From Anaerolineae bacterium (lineage in GTDB: Bacteria; Chloroflexota; Anaerolineae; Aggregatilineales; UBA3940), in the NCBI GenBank assembly GCA_016926985.1, contig JAFGNO010000207.1, forward strand, positions 1 to 12,822: a stretch of 12,822 bases of DNA. The letters run 5' to 3'. Shown here one piece after another: positions 7,575-12,822 of the stretch. Made by a program: the position numbers and the translations under genes. Numbering within the stretch: the first letter of the stretch is position 1; each line of letters starts with the position of its first letter. The notes under the pieces were generated by a model. The model was not told where the DNA came from. It saw only the letters and a list, made by a program, of their open reading frames with translations, and did not search any database.

Positions 7575-7894
7575 AAATAGCACAGGCTGTGACCCGGAAG
7601 AGTAGACATCAAAGCGGAGTTCAGAGAGCCACCGGTAGCTGAAAAGGTGGTACAGGCGCAGATGGTGAATGGGCCGGTGAGTTGCCAGGGAGAACGGGTT
7701 GTACCAAGTAACCCTGGCCGGAGACGCCACCGTTATCAGGGCGCAGGGTATCCGGCTTAATGCTTCGTACCCGGTAAAGTGAGGCTGGCTGAAACGCGCA
7801 TCATGGCGCGGTTTTGTTTTTGTGCAGCAGCCTAAGTAGGGTGGCACCACGGGTGAATAGCGCTCGTCCCTAAGCGGGATGGGCGTTTTTGTTT
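7575..7894 (+). promoter_or_regulatory. Tryptophan T-box leader (riboswitch binding tRNA-Trp)
   Basis: A transcription-attenuating leader of about 320 bases. Stem I is recognisable. It has the GAAGAGTAG motif (7597-7605). It has the AGAGAG motif (7623-7628). Its distal hairpin is CCACC, a GGTAGCTGAAAA loop and GGTGG (7629-7650). The specifier is TGG (7670-7672, Trp) in GAATGGG, placed directly before CCGGT (7674-7678), which pairs back to ACCCGG (7592-7597). A CCAGGG/CCCTGG stem follows (7685-7690 with 7712-7717). The T-box signature is AGGGTGGCACCACGGGT (7838-7854). Antiterminator: AGGG (7838-7841) pairs CCCT (7868-7871), the seven-base bulge TGGCACC is 7842-7848, and ACG (7849-7851) pairs CGT (7865-7867). 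Uncharged tRNA-Trp would stabilise this form and let RNA polymerase reach trpS. The gene downstream encodes the matching synthetase, which confirms the specifier. Confidence 0.93.
7861..7894 (+). terminator. T-box attenuator (intrinsic terminator)
   Basis: CGCTCGTCCC (7861-7870) pairs with GGGATGGGCG (7876-7885) over ten base pairs (two of them G-U) around a five-base loop, followed by TTTTTGTTT. The left arm shares 7865-7871 with the antiterminator, so the two structures exclude each other. Confidence 0.92.
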
Positions 7895-7925
7895 ATACAC
7901 AATCCTGAACAGGAGGATATGACAT

Positions 7926-8969
7926 ATGGGAGAAACCAAAAAGGGGCGAATTCTGACAGGCGACCGCCCAACCGGGAAATTGCATCTGGGGCATTATGTG
8001 GGGACGCTCCAGAACCGCGTGAGATTCCAGCATGAATATGACCTGTTCCTGCTGGTTGCTGATTACCATACGCTGACCACTCACCCCGAAAAGGAGGACG
8101 TGCTGCTCTCGCGCCAGCATGTGTTGGATGTGGTGATCGACAACTATGCGGCGGGGGTTGAGCCGGACAAGGTCACCCATTACCTGCAATCGGATGTGCC
8201 CGAAACCGCGGAACTGACCCTGCTGTTTTCGATGCTGGCAACAGTGCCCCGGCTCCAGCGGGTGCCGACGCTGAAGGAAACCATGCAGAACCTGCATATC
8301 ACCGAGCCATCATCAGGCCTGCTGAACTACCCGGTTCTTCAGGCTGCCGACATCCTGATCGTCAAAGGCGACCTGGTACCGGTCGGAAAGGACCAGGCGA
8401 GCCATATCGAGGTCACGAGGGAGATTGCCCGGCGTTTTAACAACCGCTTCGGCGAGGTTTTTCCCGAAGCAGAGGCCTTCATCCCGGGTGATGCGCCAAC
8501 CCTGGTCGGGATCGATGGGCAGGCTAAGATGAGCAAATCGCTGGGCAACGCGATCATGCTCTCCGATGATGCAAAAACGGTCAGGGAGAAGGTGATGCAG
8601 ATGTATACTGACCCGAATCGCATCCATAAAACCGATCCGGGAACGGTCGAAGGCAATCCGCTATTTATCTACCATGACCTGTTCAACCCGGATGTTGAGC
8701 AGGTAGCGGAGTTCAAGGATCGCTATCGCAAGGGGCAGATCGGCGATGTTGAATGCAAAAAAGTGCTGGCTGAAAAGCTCAATGCGTTTCTTGATCCAAT
8801 TCGGCAGCGCCGGTGTGAGCTTGAAGCGCGACCAGACGATGTGATCGATATCCTTCGTCAGGGTGTGCGGCGGGCCAGACCGATTGCGCAGCAGACTCTT
8901 GCTCAGGCCAGGGAGGCCATGGGGTTGACCAGCCACGTACACGCCAGCCTGATCGACCTTTACAGTTAG
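7926..8969 (+). CDS. trpS: Tryptophanyl-tRNA synthetase
   Basis: Charges tRNA-Trp with tryptophan in the cytoplasm using ATP. It is a class I synthetase with a Rossmann catalytic domain. The 347 residues are about the usual length (325-350). The HIGH-type motif is KLHLGHYVG (His20, Gly22, His23) inside GDRPTGKLHLGH, and the KMSKS motif is at 201-205 (AKMSKSLGN). VGKDQASHIEVTREIARRFN (153-172) is a strongly conserved tryptophan/tyrosine-type segment that positions the amino acid. The ATG at 7926 lies nine bases after a full AGGAGG (7911-7916), directly downstream of the attenuator, so expression should rise when tRNA-Trp is uncharged. trpB2 follows after about 115 bases with no terminator that I can see in between, so both probably respond. 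Confidence 0.97.
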   Translation: MGETKKGRILTGDRPTGKLHLGHYVGTLQNRVRFQHEYDLFLLVADYHTLTTHPEKEDVLLSRQHVLDVVIDNYAAGVEPDKVTHYLQSDVPETAELTLLFSMLATVPRLQRVPTLKETMQNLHITEPSSGLLNYPVLQAADILIVKGDLVPVGKDQASHIEVTREIARRFNNRFGEVFPEAEAFIPGDAPTLVGIDGQAKMSKSLGNAIMLSDDAKTVREKVMQMYTDPNRIHKTDPGTVEGNPLFIYHDLFNPDVEQVAEFKDRYRKGQIGDVECKKVLAEKLNAFLDPIRQRRCELEARPDDVIDILRQGVRRARPIAQQTLAQAREAMGLTSHVHASLIDLYS

Positions 8970-9085
8970 GGAGGTGGCAAATACAGCCTGACAATCCACA
9001 CCAGCAGGGTAGCCGATCAGAGCGATGCGCAGGCTCTAATCAGTTGTTACCGGGCCTGGTTTAACCCATATTAGGAGGATTGAAG

Positions 9086-10468
9086 ATGGCTGAGAAAAAA
9101 ACACGTAAGTACATGCTGCCCGAGGATCAGATTCCGGAGGCGTTCTATAACCTGGCAGCGGACCTCCCGGTCGCACTCCCGCCAGTGCTGCATCCCGGCA
9201 CAGGGATGCCAATTGGGCCTGACGACCTGGCGCCTCTGTTTCCAATGGCGCTGATTGCTCAGGAAGTCAGCACCGAGCGGGAGATCGAGATCCCGGAGCC
9301 TGTCCGGGATGCTTACCGGATGTATCGTCCCTCGCCGTTGATCCGGGCGCGCGGTCTTGAGCGCGCACTGGATACGCCTGCCCGTATTTACTACAAATAT
9401 GAGGGCGTCAGCCCGGCTGGGTCGCATAAAACGAATACAGCTATTGCCCAGGCTTTCTATAACCGGGAAGAAGGAATACGCAGGCTTTCCACAGAAACAG
9501 GTGCGGGGCAGTGGGGTTCGGCCCTGGCGATGGCCTGCGCCTTCTTTGGGATGGTCTGCGAGGTCTATATGGTGCGGGTCAGCTACAATCAGAAACCATA
9601 TCGCCGGGGGCTGATGGAGGCTTATGGCGCCTCAGTATATCCCAGCCCAAGTGATCGCACCCATGCGGGGCGGGAGATTCTGGCCGATGATCCCGACTCG
9701 CCAGGGTCGCTGGGAATTGCAATCTCCGAGGCGGTTGAAGTCGCAGCCAGCCAGGATGATGTCAAATACAGCCTTGGCAGTGTATTGAACCATGTGCTCC
9801 TGCACCAGACGGTGATTGGTCTGGAGGCGCTGAAGCAGTTTGATATGGCAGAAGACTACCCGGACCTGATCGTCGGGGCGACGGGCGGCGGATCGAATTT
9901 CTCCGGAATGGCTTTCCCATTCATCGGGCGTATGCTGCGCGGTGAGCAGGATGTTAACATGCTGGCAGTTGAGCCGACGGCCTGCCCAACCCTTACCCGG
10001 GGGCCTTATGCATATGATTATGGCGACACGGCCCGAATGACACCGCTGGTAAAAATGCATACCCTGGGACACAGTTTTGTCCCGGTTGGTATTCACGCCG
10101 GAGGACTGCGTTATCATGGCATGGCGCCGATGGTCAGCCACCTGCTGCAATTGGGCATCATTGACGCGGTGGCGGTCCAGCAGTTGGATACATTTTCTGC
10201 CGGTGTGCAATTTGCCCGGACTGAAGGGATCATCCCGGCGCCGGAGAGCAATCATGCAGTTGCTGTGGCGATTACTGAGGCCCTGCGCTGCAAGGAAAGC
10301 GGCGAAAGCCGGGCGATCCTTTTTAACCTGTCAGGGCATGGACACTTTGATATCCAGGCTTATATCGACTACCACGCTGGCAAGCTGGTCAACTACCAGT
10401 ACCCGGAGGAGGAAATTGCGATGGCGCTGGCGGGGCTTCCAACAGTCAATGCGGTTGTTGGCGATTGA
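9086..10468 (+). CDS. trpB2: TrpB2-type tryptophan synthase beta chain (PLP-dependent)
   Basis: Joins indole and serine to make tryptophan with pyridoxal phosphate. 460 residues, longer than classical TrpB (about 400) and typical of the TrpB2 group. The PLP lysine is Lys115 in SPAGSHKTNTA, the TrpB2 form where TrpB1 has a GAHK-type motif. The catalytic glutamate is Glu137 in STETGAGQWG. The phosphate-binding loop is GATGGGSNFSG (265-275), and a LSGHGHFD segment lies near the end. ATG 9086 is seven bases from AGGAGG (9073-9078). The in-frame TTG at 9080 would be one base from it and is rejected. There is no trpA next to it, which is common for TrpB2. TrpB2 enzymes tend to act without a TrpA partner, using free indole, and some have a serine-related side activity. 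A hairpin terminator follows at 10509. Confidence 0.92.
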   Translation: MAEKKTRKYMLPEDQIPEAFYNLAADLPVALPPVLHPGTGMPIGPDDLAPLFPMALIAQEVSTEREIEIPEPVRDAYRMYRPSPLIRARGLERALDTPARIYYKYEGVSPAGSHKTNTAIAQAFYNREEGIRRLSTETGAGQWGSALAMACAFFGMVCEVYMVRVSYNQKPYRRGLMEAYGASVYPSPSDRTHAGREILADDPDSPGSLGIAISEAVEVAASQDDVKYSLGSVLNHVLLHQTVIGLEALKQFDMAEDYPDLIVGATGGGSNFSGMAFPFIGRMLRGEQDVNMLAVEPTACPTLTRGPYAYDYGDTARMTPLVKMHTLGHSFVPVGIHAGGLRYHGMAPMVSHLLQLGIIDAVAVQQLDTFSAGVQFARTEGIIPAPESNHAVAVAITEALRCKESGESRAILFNLSGHGHFDIQAYIDYHAGKLVNYQYPEEEIAMALAGLPTVNAVVGD

Positions 10469-10508
10469 AGAGATTCTTCCTGGATAGCTTTCGATCACCC
10501 GTGCTAAG

Positions 10509-10538
10509 AGGGAACTGCTAACCCGGTTCCCTTATTTT
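10509..10538 (+). terminator. Probable terminator after trpB2
   Basis: AGGGAAC (10509-10515) pairs with GTTCCCT (10526-10532) over seven bases, with a ten-base loop, followed by TATTTT. The U-tract is short and interrupted, so it may be leaky. A strong promoter begins 33 bases later. Confidence 0.65.
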
Positions 10539-10548
10539 GTGCGTAATT

Positions 10549-10562
10549 GTGAAGCACTTCAC
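10549..10562. promoter_or_regulatory. Palindrome next to the rpsA promoter (possible operator)
   Basis: GTGAAG-CA-CTTCAC is a perfect inverted repeat with 6-base arms and a 2-base centre, ending three bases before the TTGACA -35 element. The position suits a protein that activates or blocks RNA polymerase, but no known regulator is recognised and the arms are short. Confidence 0.35.
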
Positions 10563-10564
10563 CA

Positions 10565-10594
10565 TTGACAAGAGTTTGCGAATACGGTTAGAAT
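10565..10594 (+). promoter_or_regulatory. Promoter of the rpsA-rpsU-infA operon
   Basis: TTGACA (10565-10570) is followed after 18 bases by TAGAAT (10589-10594), 5 of 6 to the -10 consensus. The predicted start near 10602 gives a leader of about 130 bases before the rpsA ATG. It is the strongest-looking promoter in the window, as expected for ribosomal-protein genes. Confidence 0.75.
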
Positions 10595-10603
10595 ACCGAT
10601 AAC

Positions 10604-10668
10604 CGTCCGCAAGCGGGACAAAACACCACTGGTTGCAGCAGGTATAGTCGGGTTAACAAACATATACC
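10604..10668 (+). promoter_or_regulatory. Structured leader of rpsA (two small hairpins)
   Basis: The untranslated leader can form GTCCGC-AA-GCGGGAC (about 10605-10619, one G bulged), then GGTATA (10641-10646) with TATACC (10663-10668) around a 16-base loop. S1 and other ribosomal proteins often control their own messages through such leaders, but no known leader family is recognised here. The stems are short and could be chance. Confidence 0.3.
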
Positions 10669-10716
10669 ACTGAGCGCTGGATGTGGTTTTTTCTTTTGCT
10701 ACAACCCTGCCGGGTT

Positions 10717-10721
10717 GGAGG
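10717..10721 (+). promoter_or_regulatory. Ribosome binding site that leaves two possible rpsA starts
   Basis: GGAGG (inside TTGGAGGA) lies 4 bases before TTG 10726 and 10 before ATG 10732, which are in the same frame. ATG is preferred because it is the standard start codon. The ATG at 10681 lies upstream of this site and would add 17 hydrophobic residues unlike S1 proteins, so it is rejected. Confidence 0.5.
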
Positions 10722-10731
10722 ATTTTTGTCG

Positions 10732-11922
10732 ATGACTTCAGACTCTTGTCGCGATGAGCAGAATGATTTTGCCACCCTGCTGGAACAGTCCTGCGATGAA
10801 CCGGGTCGCGTTTCGCGCGGAGATTTGCTGGAAGGAACGATTGTCGCCATTGATGATTATGGGATTATCGTGGATGTACAGATGAAGCGCGATGGTGTTG
10901 TGCCGCGCTATGATCTGGATGCCCTGGGCGCTTCCTTCGACGGGCAGATTGGCGATCGGGTGACTGTAATGGTTGTGCAGCCAGAGGATCGTGACGGGAG
11001 CCTGATTGTGTCTATCCAGCAGGCATTGGCCACCGAGGATTGGGATACTGCGGAAACCCTCCAGCAGAGCGGCGCGATATTTGAGGGAAAGGTGGTAGCT
11101 GCTAACAGGGGTGGGCTGATTGTTCCCTATGGCGAGCTGAGGGGTTTTGTCCCGGCATCACATTTAGTCGATCTCCCGCGCGGGATGGACGACGAAGACC
11201 GTATACGGCATCTCACCTCGTATATTGGTCGGGTAATGGAGTTAAAGGTCATTGAGGTTAATCCGGGGCGGCGGCGGCTGGTATTCTCACAGCGGATGGC
11301 TCAGCGAGAAGCCCGGGAAGAAGCCAAGCGACAGCTTCTTTTTAACCTGAAAGTAGGGGACATTGTTGAAGGTCGGGTGAGCAGCCTTCGTGACTTTGGC
11401 GCTTTTATTGACCTGGGGGGTGCAGATGGCCTGATCCATGTCTCTGAACTGGCCTGGCAGCGGGTTACTCATCCCGACCAGGTGGTGAAAGTCGGTCAGG
11501 TTATCTCGGTCTATATCCTTCAACTGGACAGGGAACAGCAGCGGATTGGGCTGAGTTTAAAACGGCTGCGGCTTAATCCATGGCTGGAAATCGATAAAAC
11601 GCATGCCATTGGAGAGATGGTTGAAGGAACCATCTCCCGTGTGGTATCATTTGGAGTGTTCGTTGAGTTGGACAATGGGATAGAGGCTTTGCTCCACGCC
11701 TCCGAAATGGGGGAGGTGGATCCGGAAGACCTGGAACGGCTGTTTCAGGCGGGAAGCATGGTGCGAGCCAGGATTGTCAGCCTTGAACCTCATCGCCAGC
11801 GAATGGGTTTGAGCATCCAGGGGCTTGAGGAGGCTGTCTGGAAGGGGCAAAAACCCGAGGAAACGGACCCTGCGGCAGTACAGGAGGAGGATGATTTTCT
11901 CGAAAAAGCTGGCGCAGACTGA
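10732..11922 (+). CDS. rpsA: 30S ribosomal protein S1 (four S1 domains)
   Basis: Binds single-stranded mRNA and delivers it to the 30S subunit for initiation. The 396 residues hold four OB-fold S1 repeats at about 29-98, 113-190, 207-279 and 293-365. Repeats 3 and 4 are closest to consensus (VEGRVSSLRDFGAFIDLGGADGLIHVSELAW and VEGTISRVVSFGVFVELDNGIEALLHASEM), and repeats 1 and 2 are more divergent. The tail (366-396) is acidic. Six-domain S1 of proteobacteria is about 557 residues. Four-domain forms of about 390-410 residues are usual in Gram-positive and several other phyla, so this is complete rather than truncated. It is followed closely by rpsU, whose product also sits at the 30S mRNA-exit platform. 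The ATG versus TTG start is unresolved by six bases. Confidence 0.92.
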   Translation: MTSDSCRDEQNDFATLLEQSCDEPGRVSRGDLLEGTIVAIDDYGIIVDVQMKRDGVVPRYDLDALGASFDGQIGDRVTVMVVQPEDRDGSLIVSIQQALATEDWDTAETLQQSGAIFEGKVVAANRGGLIVPYGELRGFVPASHLVDLPRGMDDEDRIRHLTSYIGRVMELKVIEVNPGRRRLVFSQRMAQREAREEAKRQLLFNLKVGDIVEGRVSSLRDFGAFIDLGGADGLIHVSELAWQRVTHPDQVVKVGQVISVYILQLDREQQRIGLSLKRLRLNPWLEIDKTHAIGEMVEGTISRVVSFGVFVELDNGIEALLHASEMGEVDPEDLERLFQAGSMVRARIVSLEPHRQRMGLSIQGLEEAVWKGQKPEETDPAAVQEEDDFLEKAGAD

Positions 11923-11933
11923 TTTTTAGATGA

Positions 11934-11940
11934 GGAGGTG
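11934..11940 (+). promoter_or_regulatory. Ribosome binding site for the TTG start of rpsU
   Basis: GGAGGTG seven bases before TTG 11948 is a near-perfect Shine-Dalgarno sequence and decides the non-ATG start. The resulting first residues, (M)AKVVLRPGES, match the S21 family N-terminus. Confidence 0.8.
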
Positions 11941-11947
11941 AGGTCGA

Positions 11948-12154
11948 TTGGCAAAGGTAGTTTTGCGCCCTGGTGAAAGCCAGGAGCAGCTCCTGAAACG
12001 ATTCCGCAAGGAAGTGGCTAAAAGCGGCATTCTGAGCACAGTGCGGCGGAAACGCTGGCACGTCAGCAAGAGTGAGCTTCGTCGCATCCAGAAGAAGAAG
12101 GCAATGCGTCGCATTCGCCGCCGGATGGCAAAAATCCAGCGGCGGGGCGGATAA
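11948..12154 (+). CDS. rpsU: 30S ribosomal protein bS21
   Basis: A small, highly basic 30S protein that helps the subunit take up mRNA at the exit platform. 68 residues, normal for the family (about 58-71). VLRPGESQEQLLKRFRKEVAKSGILSTVRRKRW follows the S21 signature (VREGES, LRRFK, xxGIL, xxRKR), and the rest is a Lys/Arg-rich helix. The start is TTG, marked by the strong ribosome binding site at 11934. The gene begins 25 bases after the S1 stop. Its own TAA stop lies within the left arm of a long hairpin (12152-12189), which could link termination, mRNA processing or stability between rpsU and infA. Confidence 0.92.
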   Translation: MAKVVLRPGESQEQLLKRFRKEVAKSGILSTVRRKRWHVSKSELRRIQKKKAMRRIRRRMAKIQRRGG

Positions 12155-12189
12155 TGTCCACGGGTATCTAGTTGACGCGTGGGACATTA
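12152..12189 (+). promoter_or_regulatory. Long hairpin overlapping the rpsU stop codon
   Basis: TAATGTCCACG (12152-12162) pairs with CGTGGGACATTA (12178-12189): eleven base pairs, one bulged G and a 15-base loop. No U-tract follows, so it is not a standard terminator. Likely roles are an RNase processing site, 3'-end protection, or tuning of infA output relative to S1/S21. The rpsU TAA forms the base of the stem. Confidence 0.55.
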
Positions 12190-12269
12190 CGCGGTCGGTG
12201 AAGCACAGAAACCGGCTTGCTCACGTATGGTTGGGCGCAGCCTGATCGTACACTGGAATGAAAGGGTCA

Positions 12270-12527
12270 ATGAGTTCAAAAGACAAAATCGAGGTTGAGG
12301 GGATGGTGATTGAAGCGCTGCCAGGGATGATGTTCCGTGTGCGGCTGGACGACAATCACGAGGTGCTGTCATATTTGTCTGGCAAGATGCGGCGTCACTA
12401 TATCCGCATTCTGCTGGGTGACCGTGTTCGCGTGGAACTGACCCCCTATGATCTTGAAAAGGGACGTATCGTATATCGGTTTAAGAAACAGGAACAGGAT
12501 GCTCGTTTAGCTGACAAAGAGGATTAG
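12270..12527 (+). CDS. infA: Translation initiation factor IF-1
   Basis: Binds the 30S A-site and steers initiator tRNA placement with IF-2 and IF-3. It is a single OB-fold of 85 residues from ATG 12270. The sequence is near-consensus: KIEVEGMVIEALPGMMFRV, HEVLSYLSGKMRRHYIRI, LLGDRVRVELTPYDLEKGRI and VYRFK. The body ends where most IF-1 proteins stop (about residue 72), and a charged tail of about 13 residues (QEQDARLADKED) is extra. ATG 12270 is preferred over ATG 12258 because family members start with a few residues before the IEVEG motif and AAAGGG (12261-12266) lies just upstream. It has no promoter of its own that I can see and is probably read from the rpsA promoter. Confidence 0.95.
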   Translation: MSSKDKIEVEGMVIEALPGMMFRVRLDDNHEVLSYLSGKMRRHYIRILLGDRVRVELTPYDLEKGRIVYRFKKQEQDARLADKED

Positions 12528-12550
12528 CATCAGGTTCAGCAGGTGGCAGT

Positions 12551-12579
12551 ACCCCCGGCCCGATATTCGGGCAAGGGGT
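12551..12579 (+). other. Imperfect hairpin after infA
   Basis: GCCCG (12558-12562) pairs with CGGGC (12568-12572) around ATATT, and ACCCC (12551-12555) pairs with GGGGT (12575-12579) across a two-base internal loop. There is no U-tract, so it may protect the infA 3' end or act with the terminator downstream. Confidence 0.4.
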
Positions 12580-12597
12580 GTGCATTGCACTTAATTA

Positions 12598-12632
12598 AAG
12601 AAAAAAACTGGCTGTCAGCCAGTTTTTTTCTT
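12598..12632. terminator. Strong bidirectional intrinsic terminator
   Basis: A perfect 16-bp inverted repeat, AAGAAAAAAACTGGCT (12598-12613) and AGCCAGTTTTTTTCTT (12617-12632), with loop GTC. The GC-rich tip plus A-rich and T-rich flanks give a GC hairpin followed by a seven-T tract on either strand. It ends the rpsA-rpsU-infA transcript and could also end a gene coming in from the right. Confidence 0.93.
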
Positions 12633-12691
12633 GCGTATGTGAGCAGTCGGACAATGCAGTTAGACCGAAAAACACCCACGCAAATCCGGGT

Positions 12692-12820
12692 TTATGGATT
12701 TTTGGTGTGAAATCCGTCCCACTGTGAGGAGAGCGCCCTGATTATCCTGTGAAGCTTGCGTGTGTAACCGCGTGGTGTAGATCCGCTGAACACCATATCA
12801 GCGGCGCTGCTGATCCATTC
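12692..12820 (-). CDS. Possible 3' end of a minus-strand gene entering from the right edge
   Basis: Reading the minus strand inwards from the right edge, one frame stays open for 42 residues and stops with TAA at 12692. It includes FSGSTPRGYTRKLHRIIRAL and ends QWDGFHTKNP. A minus-strand gene ending here would face infA tail to tail, with the bidirectional terminator 60 bases past its stop, which is the usual arrangement. I do not recognise the family, and 42 codons is short enough to be chance. The other two minus-strand frames close sooner (26 and 7 codons). Confidence 0.35.
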   Translation of the reverse strand, partial: EWISSAADMVFSGSTPRGYTRKLHRIIRALSSQWDGFHTKNP

Positions 12821-12822
12821 CT

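Noticed and set aside
9015..9045. Small AGAGC/GCTCT hairpin between trpS and trpB2
   Set aside because: Five base pairs with a nine-base loop and no U-tract, so it is not a terminator and is easily chance.
9044..9071. Possible own promoter for trpB2 (TTGTTA, 17 bases, CATATT)
   Set aside because: Transcription would start on or past the ribosome binding site at 9073-9078, leaving no usable leader, and both hexamers are weak.
9632..10255. Minus-strand open frame of 207 codons inside trpB2
   Set aside because: It lies fully antisense to a clear TrpB2 gene with all motifs, has no recognisable domain, and is explained by the codon pattern of the real gene.
1..12822. CRISPR arrays, tRNA or rRNA genes, insertion sequences, phage or toxin-antitoxin modules
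   Set aside because: Read for repeats, cloverleaf patterns and transposase or integrase motifs on both strands, and none was found.

Overview
The window is a stretch of bacterial chromosome, dense with genes and almost entirely on the + strand. I see no insertion sequence, phage gene, tRNA, rRNA or CRISPR array. The best guess for the host is a member of the Chloroflexota, perhaps Anaerolineae-like. This is inference from gene content: a T-box-controlled trpS followed by a TrpB2-type synthase, a four-domain S1 protein next to bS21 and IF-1, an adenosine-specific kinase of a family common in archaea and thermophiles, and TPR/lectin-fold envelope proteins. The frequent GTG and TTG starts and moderately high GC fit but do not prove it.

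Layout. (1) 1-785, minus strand: the N-terminal two thirds of a MalK/UgpC-type sugar ABC transporter ATPase, cut by the left edge. A divergent intergenic region (786-1010) follows. (2) 1011-3809: three overlapping or abutting genes for exported or membrane-anchored proteins: a TPR protein, a small single-pass protein with a beta-rich outer domain, and a single-pass protein with a lectin/glucanase-like outer domain. None has a function I can name. (3) 3827-7519: mtaB (tRNA methylthiotransferase), an adenosine-specific kinase, a HIT/HINT nucleotide hydrolase and a three-helix membrane protein with an SGNH/GDSL esterase-like domain. (4) 7535-10532: a promoter, a tryptophan-specific T-box leader with UGG specifier, antiterminator and terminator, then trpS and trpB2, closed by a hairpin terminator. 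(5) 10549-12632: a promoter with an adjacent palindrome, a structured leader, then rpsA, rpsU and infA, closed by a 16-bp perfect inverted-repeat terminator that can work in both directions. (6) 12633-12822: mostly unassigned, with a possible 3' end of a minus-strand gene entering from the right edge.

How it works together. Block 5 is a translation operon (S1, S21 and IF-1 all act on the 30S subunit). Block 4 is a tryptophan-starvation response: uncharged tRNA-Trp should open the leader and raise both tryptophanyl-tRNA synthetase and a synthase able to make tryptophan from indole. Block 2 looks like an uncharacterised cell-envelope module. It is the part of the window with the least known function, and the T-box trpS-trpB2 unit is the best-supported regulatory story.
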